A model generated the notes under the pieces. It did not search any database, had not been told where the DNA came from, and worked only from the letters and a program-made list of their open reading frames with translations. 64,000 nt of DNA. It comes from Micromonospora sp. Llam0. GTDB lineage: Bacteria > Actinomycetota > Actinomycetes > Mycobacteriales > Micromonosporaceae. Position numbers and translations under genes: made by a program. The stretch covers positions 1,550,001 through 1,614,000 of the forward strand of contig NZ_RJJY01000002.1 in assembly GCF_003751085.1 (NCBI RefSeq). The letters are read 5' to 3'. Positions 36,883 through 46,911 of the stretch are shown piece by piece. Each line of letters opens with the position of its first letter. Position 1 is the stretch's first letter.

Positions 36883-39099
36883 CGCCAGCCGCCGGGTGAG
36901 CCGCTCACCTTCGACGTCGACGTTCGGCAGAATCCGGTCGAGCCACCTCGGCAGCCACCACCCGGGCCGGCCGAGCAGCGACAGCACCGCCGGGACGATG
37001 GTCATCCGGACCAGCAGCGCGTCGACGGCGACGCCGAAGGCGAGCGCGAACCCGAGCGACTTGACCACACTGTCCTCGGCGAGGATGAAGCCGGCGAAGA
37101 CGCTGATCATGATCAGCGCGGCGGCGGTGACCACCCGGGCGCTGTGCCGCATGCCGGCGACCACCGCGTCGTCCGGGGCGGCACCGTGCACGTACTCCTC
37201 CCGGACCCGGGAGACCAGGAACACCTCGTAGTCCATGGCCAGGCCGAACAGGATGCCGACAAGGAAGATCGGGATGAAACTGACGACCGGACCGGTCGCG
37301 GCGATGCCGAACAGGTCGGCGAAGTGGCCCTGCTGGAACACGAAGACCAGCGCGCCGAACGAAGCGGCCACCGACAGCAGGAAGCCCGCCGCCGCCTTGA
37401 CCGGCACCAGGACGCTGCGGAACACCAGCATCAGCAGGACGAGCGCGAAACCGACCACGACGGCCAGGTACGGCAGCAGCGCGTCGTCGATCTGCTCCGA
37501 CACGTCCAGGTCGATCGCGGCCCGCCCGGTGACGGACAGCGCCGCGCCGGCGCCGGCCGCGCCGAAGTCCGCCTGGTGGGCACGGATCGCGCGGACCAGC
37601 TGCTTGGTGTCCTCGCTGGTCGGCCCGTGCGCGGGAACGACCTGGAGGATGGCGGTGTCGTCGGTCGGATTCGCCGCCGCCGGGGTGACCGCCACGACGT
37701 CGTCGAGGCCGGCGACGTACTGCCGGGCCTGTTCGGCGGCGGCCGTGGCGGCTCCGGGGGCGGTCTCCACGACCACGAGCAGCGGACCGTTGATGCCGGC
37801 CCCGAAACCGGCGGCGAGCTGGTCGTACGCCTTGCGTTGGGTCGACTCGGGAGCGGCGGTGCCGGCGTCGGGCAACGCAAGCGTCAGGTCGAGCGCGGGA
37901 ATCGCGGCGATGCCGGCCGCGACGACCGACAGGACCAGCGCCGGGACGCGGTGCCGGACCACGCCCCGGGCCCAGCGTTCGCCGAACGGGGTCCGGGCCG
38001 GCTGGACCCGGCCGGCCCGGCCGGCCGGCTTGTCGGTGCCGTCCCGGCGGCCCCTCGACCGGCTCCGCTGGGCCCTGGGCAGGACCCGGTGGCCGGCGAA
38101 GCCGAGCAGGGCCGGCAGCAGGGTCAGGCTGATCAGCACCGCGACGGCGACGGTGCCGGCGGCGGCGATTCCCATCGCGGTCAGGAACGGAATCCGGACC
38201 ACGGCGAGCGCGGTCAACGCGATGATCACGGTCAGGCCGGCGAAGACGACGGCGGACCCGGCGGTGCCGACGGCCCGGCCGGCAGCCTCCTCGCCGTCAC
38301 GGCCCGGCGGCTGCGCCGGGTCGCGGTCGGCGGTGAGCTCGTGCCGGTAGCGCGAGATGACGAAGAGGGCGTAGTCGATCCCGACGGCCAGGCCCAGCAT
38401 GGTGGTCAGGGCGGAGGTGTTCGAGGTGAGGTCGAGGAAGCCGGCGGCGATCCCGATGCCGAGCAGGCCGACCGCGACTCCGAGGAGCGCGGTCAGTAGC
38501 GGCAGGCCGGCGGCGGCGAGCGAACCGAAGGTGATCAGCAGGACGACGGCGGCCACCGCCAGGCCGAGCGCCTCGGCGGCGGCGCCCTCCTCGGCCTCGG
38601 TGACCACGTCGCCGGAGTACTCGACTCCGACGCCGGCCCGCCGGGCGGTGTCGCCGGCGGCGAGCAGCGCCGCCCGGGACTCGGCGGTCACCTCGTGCTC
38701 GCCCACCGCGTAGGAGACGTCCGCGTAGCCGGTCCGGCCGTCCGGCGCGATCGCCTGCGCCTCGTACGGGTCGTCGACCGTCGCGACCTGCGGTAGTCGC
38801 CGCAGCTCGGCGACCGTGGCCCGCACGGCCGTCTGCTCGTCGGGGCCGGCCAACGTCGCGTCGTCCGGCGCGGTGAACACCACCTTCACCGAGGCGGTGG
38901 TGCCGGTGCCGAACTCCTCGCCCAGCACTTCCATCGCCCGCCACGACTCCGAGCCGGGCAGGGACAGGGCGTCGCTGGTCGGCCCGGACAGTTTGGCCGC
39001 GCCGAGCCCGAACGAGGCGAGCAGCACCATCCAGATGACGAGGGTCAGTCGGCGGTGCCGGAAACTCGCCCGCCCGAGCCGGTAGAACAAGGTCGCCAC
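36811..39099 (-). CDS. MMPL/RND-type membrane exporter
   Basis: A 762-residue MMPL transporter. It has the typical two halves, each with a large exported loop after the first transmembrane helix and a group of five to six helices. Motifs include LGLAVGIDYALFVISRYRHEL in the first half and ILFGLAMDYEVFLVSRVREEY in the second (the GxxxDY signatures that conduct protons). It exports lipids or other hydrophobic compounds. It is transcribed divergently from a NarL-type two-component system at 39276, which probably controls it. Confidence 0.93.
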   Translation of the reverse strand: MATLFYRLGRASFRHRRLTLVIWMVLLASFGLGAAKLSGPTSDALSLPGSESWRAMEVLGEEFGTGTTASVKVVFTAPDDATLAGPDEQTAVRATVAELRRLPQVATVDDPYEAQAIAPDGRTGYADVSYAVGEHEVTAESRAALLAAGDTARRAGVGVEYSGDVVTEAEEGAAAEALGLAVAAVVLLITFGSLAAAGLPLLTALLGVAVGLLGIGIAAGFLDLTSNTSALTTMLGLAVGIDYALFVISRYRHELTADRDPAQPPGRDGEEAAGRAVGTAGSAVVFAGLTVIIALTALAVVRIPFLTAMGIAAAGTVAVAVLISLTLLPALLGFAGHRVLPRAQRSRSRGRRDGTDKPAGRAGRVQPARTPFGERWARGVVRHRVPALVLSVVAAGIAAIPALDLTLALPDAGTAAPESTQRKAYDQLAAGFGAGINGPLLVVVETAPGAATAAAEQARQYVAGLDDVVAVTPAAANPTDDTAILQVVPAHGPTSEDTKQLVRAIRAHQADFGAAGAGAALSVTGRAAIDLDVSEQIDDALLPYLAVVVGFALVLLMLVFRSVLVPVKAAAGFLLSVAASFGALVFVFQQGHFADLFGIAATGPVVSFIPIFLVGILFGLAMDYEVFLVSRVREEYVHGAAPDDAVVAGMRHSARVVTAAALIMISVFAGFILAEDSVVKSLGFALAFGVAVDALLVRMTIVPAVLSLLGRPGWWLPRWLDRILPNVDVEGERLTRRLASAGTSGAHLDRRGEQLPDVVGQR

Positions 39100-39275
39100 G
39101 AACGTCCTCCGTTGCTGGTGGAACCCCGGATTCAGGGGTGGTTACACGATCGCGGCGGGCGGGCGGGTGCGTCGTCCGGCAGGGGCAGGCGGCCGCGTAC
39201 CGCGGATGCGGTAGCCGCGAGACCGCCGGTACTGCGGGAACAGGTCGATGGGGACCGGCCCGGCGTTCTACCGTC

Positions 39276-40547
39276 GTGACCGTGTACGCGGTGAGCAGTC
39301 GACGGAGTTTCCTGCCCTACGACCGCTACCGTGGCCTGCTGGGCGACGTGGTGCTGACCACGACCGGGGTGCTGTCCGTGCTTTTCGTCGGCGTCACCGC
39401 GACGCACCCGGCGATGACGGTGCTGGCGGTGCTGTGCGCCGCGCTGGCCCTGATCCGCCGGCGGTGGCCGGTGCCGGTGCTGACGGTCGCCACCGGGCTC
39501 GCCATGGTCGCCATCGCGCTGGGTCGCCCACCGGACGGGCTGTTCATCACCGTCGGGCTGCTGACCTACTCGGCCGTGCTGTACAGCCCACGTCGCCGAC
39601 CGTGGTTCTACGCCGGGCTCGTCTGGGCTGCACTGATGGCCACCGGCTCGGCCGTCTACCTGCTCGACTGGTGGAACGCCGAGCAGCTGACGGTGGCGGC
39701 GATCATCTTCGGCGGCGCCGGGGTGGGCGACTCGGTCCGGATGCGCCGGGCGTACGTCGCCGAGGTCACCGAACGGGCCCGGCAGGCAGAGCTGTCCCGG
39801 GAGGAGGAGGCCCGCCGCCGGGTGGTCGACGAGCGGCTGCGCATCGCCCGCGAGCTGCACGACGTCGTCGCCCACCACATCGCGGTGATCAGTGTGCACG
39901 CCGGGGCCGCCGACCATGTGCTGCGCCACCAGCCGGACCAGGTGTGGCCGGTGCTCGGGCACATCCGTACCGCCGCCGACACCGTCCTGGCGGAGATCAA
40001 GTCGGTGATCAGCGTGCTCCGCGACCCGGACGAGGTACGCGACGCCGAACCGGCGCCGGGCCTGGAACGGGTGCCGGACCTGCTGGCCGGGATGGCGGCC
40101 ACCGGGTTCGCCGTACGGCATCGACAGCGCGGCGAGCCCCGGCCGCTGCCGGCCGTGGTCGACCTGGCCGCGTACCGCATCGTGCAGGAGGCGTTGACCA
40201 ACGCCCACCGGTACGGCGACGGCGGCGCCACCCTCGACCTCGAATACGCCGTCGACACGGTCCGCGTCGAGGTCACCAACCGGGTCACCGCCGGATCCGG
40301 TCGGGGTACCGGGTCCGGTGCCGGTCGGGGTACCGGGTTCGGGCTGCTCGGCATGCGGGAGCGTGCCACCGCCGCGAACGGCACGATCACCGTCGGACCG
40401 ACCGGCGACGGCCGGTTCCGGGTACGCGCCGAACTGCCCACCGACGACCGCGCGGTCGACCGGCTCAACCCGCCGGACCGGCCACGGCCGGCGCCCGCTC
40501 CCGCCGGAGCTACCGAGGACCGGCACCATCGAGGAGAGGTGACGTGA
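39276..40547 (+). CDS. Two-component sensor histidine kinase (NarL/DesK type)
   Basis: A 423-residue membrane kinase from the GTG at 39276 (the frame is open to 39138). Four to five N-terminal hydrophobic segments are followed by the HisKA_3 dimerisation helix with phospho-acceptor His in RIARELHDVVAHHIAVISVH. An ATP-binding domain follows (LAAYRIVQEALTNAHRYGDG, GFGLLGMRERATAANG). It phosphorylates the response regulator whose gene it overlaps by four bases. The signal is unknown; membrane stress or the substrate of the divergent MMPL pump is likely. Confidence 0.9.
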   Translation: MTVYAVSSRRSFLPYDRYRGLLGDVVLTTTGVLSVLFVGVTATHPAMTVLAVLCAALALIRRRWPVPVLTVATGLAMVAIALGRPPDGLFITVGLLTYSAVLYSPRRRPWFYAGLVWAALMATGSAVYLLDWWNAEQLTVAAIIFGGAGVGDSVRMRRAYVAEVTERARQAELSREEEARRRVVDERLRIARELHDVVAHHIAVISVHAGAADHVLRHQPDQVWPVLGHIRTAADTVLAEIKSVISVLRDPDEVRDAEPAPGLERVPDLLAGMAATGFAVRHRQRGEPRPLPAVVDLAAYRIVQEALTNAHRYGDGGATLDLEYAVDTVRVEVTNRVTAGSGRGTGSGAGRGTGFGLLGMRERATAANGTITVGPTGDGRFRVRAELPTDDRAVDRLNPPDRPRPAPAPAGATEDRHHRGEVT

Positions 40548-41218
40548 CCATCCGGGTTCTGCTCGCCGACGATCAGGCACTCATCCGCGCCGGGTTCCGG
40601 ATGATCGTGGACGCCGCGCCAGGGCTGGAGGTCGTCGGTGAGGCCGCCGACGGCGCTGAGGCCGTCGAGCTGTGCCACCGCCACCGGGTCGACGTCGTCC
40701 TGATGGACATCCGGATGCCACGGGTCGACGGCATCGAGGCGACCCGACGCATCGGCGCCGACGAGCGCCTCGCCGGTGTCCGGGTGCTGGTGCTCACGAC
40801 GTTCGACAACGACGACAACGTGATCCACGCCCTCCAGGCCGGGGCGAGCGGATTCCTGGGCAAGAACGTGGCCCCCGGTGACCTGGTCAACGCCATCCGG
40901 GTGGTCGCCGACGGCGAGGCGCTGCTGTCGCCCCGGGCCACCCGCGGACTGGTCAGCCGGCTGATCCGGGACCTCCAACCGCCGGTCCGGCGGCCACCGG
41001 AGCTCGACCTGGTCACCGACCGGGAAAAGGAGATCCTGCTGCTGGTCGCGCACGGACTGTCCAACACTGACATCGCCGAGCGGCTGCATCTGTCGCCGCT
41101 GACGGTCAAGACCCACATCAATCGTACGATGATCAAGCTGGCCGCCCGGGACCGGGCGCAGCTGGTGGTGTTCGCCTACCGGCACCAGCTGGTCAGGCCG
41201 GGCGACCCGCCGCCCTGA
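40544..41218 (+). CDS. LuxR/NarL-family response regulator
   Basis: A 224-residue regulator from the GTG at 40544. The receiver domain has the acidic pair in LLADDQALIRAGF, phospho-acceptor Asp in VVLMDIRMPRVDG and the conserved Lys in FLGKNVAPGDLVNA. The C-terminal LuxR HTH is LTDREKEILLLVAHGLSNTDIAERLHLSPLTVKTHINRTMIKL in family terms (visible key parts: GLSNTDIAERL, SPLTVKTHINR). It is coupled to the kinase gene, and the divergent MMPL gene is its likely target. Confidence 0.93.
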   Translation: MTIRVLLADDQALIRAGFRMIVDAAPGLEVVGEAADGAEAVELCHRHRVDVVLMDIRMPRVDGIEATRRIGADERLAGVRVLVLTTFDNDDNVIHALQAGASGFLGKNVAPGDLVNAIRVVADGEALLSPRATRGLVSRLIRDLQPPVRRPPELDLVTDREKEILLLVAHGLSNTDIAERLHLSPLTVKTHINRTMIKLAARDRAQLVVFAYRHQLVRPGDPPP

Positions 41219-42415
41219 CGGCGGCCGGCACCCGGGCGGACCGTCGGTGCCCGCCGCCCGGTGTGCTGGATGCCGCAGGGGCCAGCTCCAGCACCGCGTC
41301 GACCACCTCGGCGACCGGCACGTCGGTCACGAACGACTCCTGATGGCCGCAGCTGTCCCCGCCGCCCCGGGCCGGGAAGCCGACCGTACTCACGTTCATC
41401 CCGCACACCGGGCAGTGGATGGTGAACGCGGCCAGCGGGCGGTGCCGGCCGCGTACCGGCGGGGCACCGTTGAGCAGGTTGCCGATCCAGTAGATGCCGA
41501 CCGTCGGTGTACCGACCGCCGCCGCCAGATGCAGCGGGCCGGTGTCGTTGGCGACCAGCACCGCGCAGCCGGCCAGCAGCCCGGCCAGACCGCCCAGGCT
41601 CAACTCGTCCACCACGGTCCGTACCGGCCGGGCCGTCGCCGCGCTGACCTCGGCGACCACGTCACGTTCCGGCCCGGTGCCGGTCACCAGCACCTCGAAG
41701 CCACGGTCGGTGAGCGCGTCGGCGACCGCCGCGAACCGTTGCGCCGGCCACCGGCGGCGCGGATCGCTGGCCCCCGGATGCAGCACCGCCCGGGGCTGCC
41801 GGGCCGGGCCGAGCACCCGGTCCGCCTCAGCCCGGTCGGCGCCGGTCACCGGCACCTTGGGCTGCAGCGTCACCGGTTCGGCGCCGACCAGCCCGGCCAC
41901 CTCCAGGTAGCGGAACACCTCCGGCTGGTAGTAGACGTACCGGATCCAGCGGTCCAGCGGCGGCGCGTCGGTCGCCCGCAGCCCGGCGGTGACCCGCGCA
42001 CCCAGCGCCGCGACCAGCGGATTGCTGTTACGTCCGCCGCCGTGCAACTGCACCGCCAGGTCGAACGACTCGCGCCGGGCCCGGTCCAGGAACTGGGCCA
42101 TCGTGACCGGCTCGTCGTCGGGCTGGGCCGCCCGGATGCCGTCGGCGGCCGGCACCACCAGCACCCGGTCCACCGGGCCCGGCCGGTCGGCCACCGGCCG
42201 GGGGTCCAGCCAGCGGGCGTGCCAGGGCGCGCCGAGCAGCACCAACTCCGCCTGCGGGTACGCGGCCCGCAACGCCGTCAACGCCGGTACGGCGAAAATG
42301 AAGTCGCCGAGCGCGTTGGCGCGCAGCACCGCGATCCGGTGCACGTCCGGCGCCAGCCGATCACCGGCCGCGTCGGCGGTCAGGCCCAGCGTGGCCGGCC
42401 GGGCCGGTTCGGCGT

Positions 42416-42419
<4 letters not shown>
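41193..42419 (-). CDS. Family 9 glycosyltransferase (heptosyltransferase-like)
   Basis: A 408-residue GT-B enzyme of the ADP-heptose:LPS heptosyltransferase family. Family landmarks are RIAVLRANALGDFIFAVPAL at the N-terminus, AVLHPGASDPRRRWPAQRFA for the donor site, and VANDTGPLHLAAAVGTPTVGI. Together with the HldE-type gene at 33876 it implies a heptose-containing surface glycan, although the genes are separated by the MMPL/two-component block. Its 3' end overlaps the convergent response regulator by 26 bp, and its start overlaps the Hsp20 stop. Confidence 0.88.
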
Positions 42420-44088
<1,669 letters not shown>

Positions 44089-44310
44089 GCCGCCTCCGCA
44101 GGTAGGTGTTCTACCCGGCCGCCGCCGCGGACCTACCGTCGACACGGCATCACGTCATCGGACACACCACACGTCCGTCGGAGCCGACAAGGTGCGTCTC
44201 GCCTCACCGGCCAGTCGTTACCAGCTGGTGCGGACACTGTCGAGTGGTCCGACACCCGGCTGGTGGGAGCCGGGTGTCGAAATCACGCCGCCCGCCACGA
44301 CCTGATGAGG

Positions 44311-44348
44311 CGGTGATGGGGCCGGGGCGGGACCGGCCCCCATCACCG
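44311..44348. terminator. Bidirectional terminator between tsnR and erm
   Basis: CGGTGATGGGGCCGG (44311-44325) pairs with CCGGCCCCCATCACCG (44333-44348) over 15 bp with a single bulged base and a 7-base loop. The stem ends one base before the erm stop codon and 222 bp after tsnR, serving both converging genes. The remaining 44089-44310 stretch shows no gene. Confidence 0.85.
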
Positions 44349-44349
44349 G

Positions 44350-45183
44350 TCAGAGTCGACGGGTCGAGGCGGGGTTCCGTGGCCGGCGCGGCGTGGGCCG
44401 GCCACCGCCACCGGGCCGGGCCGGGCCGGCCAGCTGCCACAGGGAGGCCCACTCGTGGGCGTCGAGGTCCTTCGGGAGCAGGTTCGGCCCCACCCGGTTG
44501 GCCCGCATCCAGTCCTGCAGGTCGGGTCGGCTGATCCGCCCCGACCGCTGGACGATCTCCGCGAGGCCATGTCCTCGACCGGTGAAGACCGTCCGGACGA
44601 AGTCCTGGTAGCCCTTGCGGTCGGTCACCAGCGGAGTCTCCCGACGGGCGATCGTGAACAGTCCACCGTCCACTGCGGGCACCGGCCGGAAGGCTCGCGC
44701 CGGCACCCGGGAGTGTAACTCGAAGTCGTACCAGGGCCACCAGCTCGCGGTCAGCAGCGTCGCGCCGCCGACACCCGCCCGTCGGCGGGCCACCTCCCAC
44801 TGCACCAGCAGCACAGCCGCGTGCCAGTGGTCGGCGGCGAGCAGGGTCCGGATGATGGAGGTAGTCATGTGGAAGGGGACGTTCCCGACGACCACGTGGG
44901 GGTGCCGGGGAAACCGGAAGCGCAGGATGTCGGCACAGATCACGGTGACGTTCTCCGGGGTCTGCCTGCTCAACCGCTTGGCGCGCTTGGGGTCGATCTC
45001 CACAGCGGTCACTTCCCTGTCCTGCCGGCTCAGCGGAAGCGTGAGGGCGCCGTCGCCGGCTCCGATCTCGACGATCGGGCCCTCGGTCCGGGCGACGAGG
45101 TCGGTCAGATTGGTGATCACCGAGCGGTCCACCAGGAAGTTCTGGCCGAACTCGTGTCGTCCGACGTGCTCGTGGTAAGGCAT
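44350..45183 (-). CDS. erm: Erm-family 23S rRNA adenine N6-methyltransferase
   Basis: A 277-residue enzyme that methylates A2058 of 23S rRNA, giving MLSB resistance and protecting the producer. Erm landmarks are RHEFGQNFLVDRSVI near the N-terminus, the SAM motif IVEIGAGDGALTLPLS, EIDPKRAKRL, ADILRFRFP, and the catalytic motif VVGNVPFHMTTSI. The C-terminal domain includes RAFRPVPAVDGGLFTI and FVRTVFTGRGHGL, as in Erm proteins. The tail (GGGGRPTPRRPRNPASTRRL) is short, basic and Gly/Arg-rich. A ribosome binding site GGAG lies seven bases before the ATG inside a potential hairpin, and a 12-codon leader ORF lies upstream, so expression is probably induced by macrolide. Confidence 0.93.
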   Translation of the reverse strand: MPYHEHVGRHEFGQNFLVDRSVITNLTDLVARTEGPIVEIGAGDGALTLPLSRQDREVTAVEIDPKRAKRLSRQTPENVTVICADILRFRFPRHPHVVVGNVPFHMTTSIIRTLLAADHWHAAVLLVQWEVARRRAGVGGATLLTASWWPWYDFELHSRVPARAFRPVPAVDGGLFTIARRETPLVTDRKGYQDFVRTVFTGRGHGLAEIVQRSGRISRPDLQDWMRANRVGPNLLPKDLDAHEWASLWQLAGPARPGGGGRPTPRRPRNPASTRRL

Positions 45184-45189
45184 GTGCGT

Positions 45190-45301
45190 GCTCCGCGATT
45201 ATCGTTTCGGAGCCGGTCGGCTGGAAATTCCGCACCGGCGGTGAACCGTTACGCGGCGGAGCTCATCGAGAAGAGCGATAGTCCGCCGCTATGCGCGGCG
45301 G
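45190..45301 (-). promoter_or_regulatory. Translational attenuator of erm (four alternative pairing segments)
   Basis: Reading leftward there are four complementary segments. Segment 1 is CCGCCGC (45301-45295), inside the leader ORF. Segment 2 is GCGGCGGA (45289-45282), pairing with segment 1 across a 5-base loop. Segment 3 is GCTCCGCCGC (45262-45253), whose TCCGCCGC is a perfect 8-bp match to segment 2. Segment 4 is CGCGGAGC (45197-45190), which contains the erm GGAG and pairs with GCTCCGC of segment 3. Without drug, 1:2 and 3:4 form and hide the ribosome binding site. A ribosome stalled on the leader covers segment 1, so 2:3 forms and frees segment 4. Confidence 0.82.
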
Positions 45302-45327
45302 AACCTGATGAAACACACAATACCCAT
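45289..45327 (-). CDS. erm leader peptide MGIVCFIRFRRA
   Basis: A 12-codon ORF, ATG at 45327 and TAG at 45291-45289. The first residues (MGIV) recall the MGIF start of the ErmC leader, and the peptide also contains Arg-Phe-Arg, an Arg-X-Arg motif of the kind at which macrolide-bound ribosomes stall. Its last codons form the left arm of the attenuator hairpin. No good ribosome binding site precedes it, and a TATAGT at 45340-45335 lies only seven bases upstream, so the transcript may begin at or next to the ATG. Confidence 0.75.
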   Translation of the reverse strand: MGIVCFIRFRRA

Positions 45328-45334
45328 GCCCGGC

Positions 45335-45340
45335 ACTATA
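45335..45340 (-). promoter_or_regulatory. Possible -10 element for the leader-erm transcript
   Basis: TATAGT reading leftward is a near-consensus -10. It would place the start of transcription at or within a base or two of the leader ATG at 45327, giving a leaderless mRNA. No convincing -35 is seen 16-19 bases upstream (around CCCACG), so support rests on the -10 and its position. Confidence 0.5.
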
Positions 45341-45434
45341 CCCGACTCTGCGGAACACGTGGGTCCGGACGAGGCTCAACCGCCGGGTACGTCGGTTTCT
45401 TCACATTCGTCGCCCGCGCCGCAGCCGATCTCGG

Positions 45435-46877
45435 TCAGCGAAGAAAACCGCGTCGTTCCCCCCACCCGTCAGCGATGTCGGTCTCCATCTGGTTCAACCG
45501 CGCGGTCACGGCCTGGTCGAATCCGTCCAGGAAGTATTCGTCGTCCGCCTGGGGGGTGACCGTCGCGCCGCTGGTCACGAAGGTCTCCATCACCTCGGTG
45601 AGGGTGGTGTCCGGCCGCACCGTGCCGATGCGGTAGCGGTCCGCGCCGGCCAGGCCGGGGAAGGCCGCCTCCCGATAGAGATAGACGTCACCCAGCAGGT
45701 CCACCTGCACCGACACCTGGGGGTGCGCGGTGGGCCGCATGGTCTCCGGCCGGATCCGGACCAGTTGCACGTCGGTGCCCATCATCAGGCTATGCAGGGC
45801 GTAGCCGTAGTCGACGTGCAACGTCGGGGTACGCTGCGCCGCCTTCTCCCGGAACCGGTTCAGCTCGTCCTGGAGTTCGGCCCGCTCGTCCGAGGAGAGC
45901 TTCCCGTCCGGCCGGCCGCTGTAGTCCTCGCGCAGGTTGATGTAGTCCAGCGGGCGATCCGGCGCCGCCTCGTTGAGCTCGGCGATGAAGTCGACCAGCG
46001 CGCTCAGCCGCCCGGCGCGACCGGGCAGGACGATGTAGCTGAGCCCGAGGCGGATCGGCGCCTCCCGCTCGGCGCGCAACTGCTGGAACCGCGCGAGGTT
46101 GTCCCGGACCCGGGTGAACGAGCCCTGCTTGCCGGTGGTGGCCTGGTACTCCGCGTCGGTCAGCCCGTACAGCGACGTCCGGACGGCGTGCAGGTCCCAT
46201 AGGCCCTGCTCACCCTTGAGCTTGTGCTCGGTCAGCGCGAAGGAGTTGGTGTAGAGGACGATCCGGAATCCCCGCCCGGCTGCCCGGCTGACCAGGGCGC
46301 CCAGTCCGGGGTTGGTGAGCGGTTCCAGGCCGCCGGAGACGTACATCGCGTCGCGGTTGCCGGCGGGAACCTCGTCGATGACGGCCGCGAACATCTCATT
46401 TCCGCCGGCCAGCGAGGAGGCCTGGTACCGGGCGCCGGTGACCCGGACGCAGAAGTGGCAGCGGAACATGCAGGTAGGCCCGGGGTAGAGACCGACGAGA
46501 TGCGGGAACGTCGGCTTTCTGGCGAGCACGGCGTCGAAGACACCCGCCCTTTCCAGGCTGAGCACGGTGTTCGTCCAGTAGCGGCCCGAGGGGCCGTTCT
46601 CGACAGCGGCCCGCAGCGCCGGGATCCGGATGAACAGTTCCAGCAGCCGCTCGAAGCCGGCCCGGTCCACGCCGAGTTCGTGGCGCGCCTGTTCGAGCGG
46701 CACGAAGGGCGCGTTCCCGTAGATGCGCGCCAGTGCCGCCAACCGGTGAGCGGTCGGGCCGATCTCGGCCAGCGGCACAAGCCCGGTGCCCGCCACCTCC
46801 TCGTGCAGTGCCTGCGCCACCGCCGTCAGATCGCTGCCGGGCATCGCGGAGTTCGTCACGGACATCTCTGCCGTCAT
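45435..46877 (-). CDS. desII: TDP-4-amino-4,6-dideoxyglucose deaminase, radical SAM (DesII type)
   Basis: Catalyses the radical deamination at C-4 that removes the amino group put on by DesI, giving the 3-keto-4,6-dideoxy sugar of desosamine biosynthesis. The protein (480 residues from the ATG at 46877, with GGGAGGG four bases before it) has the radical SAM cluster motif CMFRCHFC (CxxxCxxC), followed by VSGGLEPLTNPGLGALVS for SAM binding. It also has the DesII-specific stretches NLREDYSGRPDGKLS and DEYFLDGFDQAVTARL. The ATG at 46865 is a possible alternative start. It follows DesI in the same orientation after a 34-bp gap and is probably co-transcribed with it. Confidence 0.9.
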   Translation of the reverse strand: MTAEMSVTNSAMPGSDLTAVAQALHEEVAGTGLVPLAEIGPTAHRLAALARIYGNAPFVPLEQARHELGVDRAGFERLLELFIRIPALRAAVENGPSGRYWTNTVLSLERAGVFDAVLARKPTFPHLVGLYPGPTCMFRCHFCVRVTGARYQASSLAGGNEMFAAVIDEVPAGNRDAMYVSGGLEPLTNPGLGALVSRAAGRGFRIVLYTNSFALTEHKLKGEQGLWDLHAVRTSLYGLTDAEYQATTGKQGSFTRVRDNLARFQQLRAEREAPIRLGLSYIVLPGRAGRLSALVDFIAELNEAAPDRPLDYINLREDYSGRPDGKLSSDERAELQDELNRFREKAAQRTPTLHVDYGYALHSLMMGTDVQLVRIRPETMRPTAHPQVSVQVDLLGDVYLYREAAFPGLAGADRYRIGTVRPDTTLTEVMETFVTSGATVTPQADDEYFLDGFDQAVTARLNQMETDIADGWGERRGFLR

Positions 46878-46911
46878 GGGCCCTCCCACACGTTCATCCG
46901 GTCCCGGCCGG

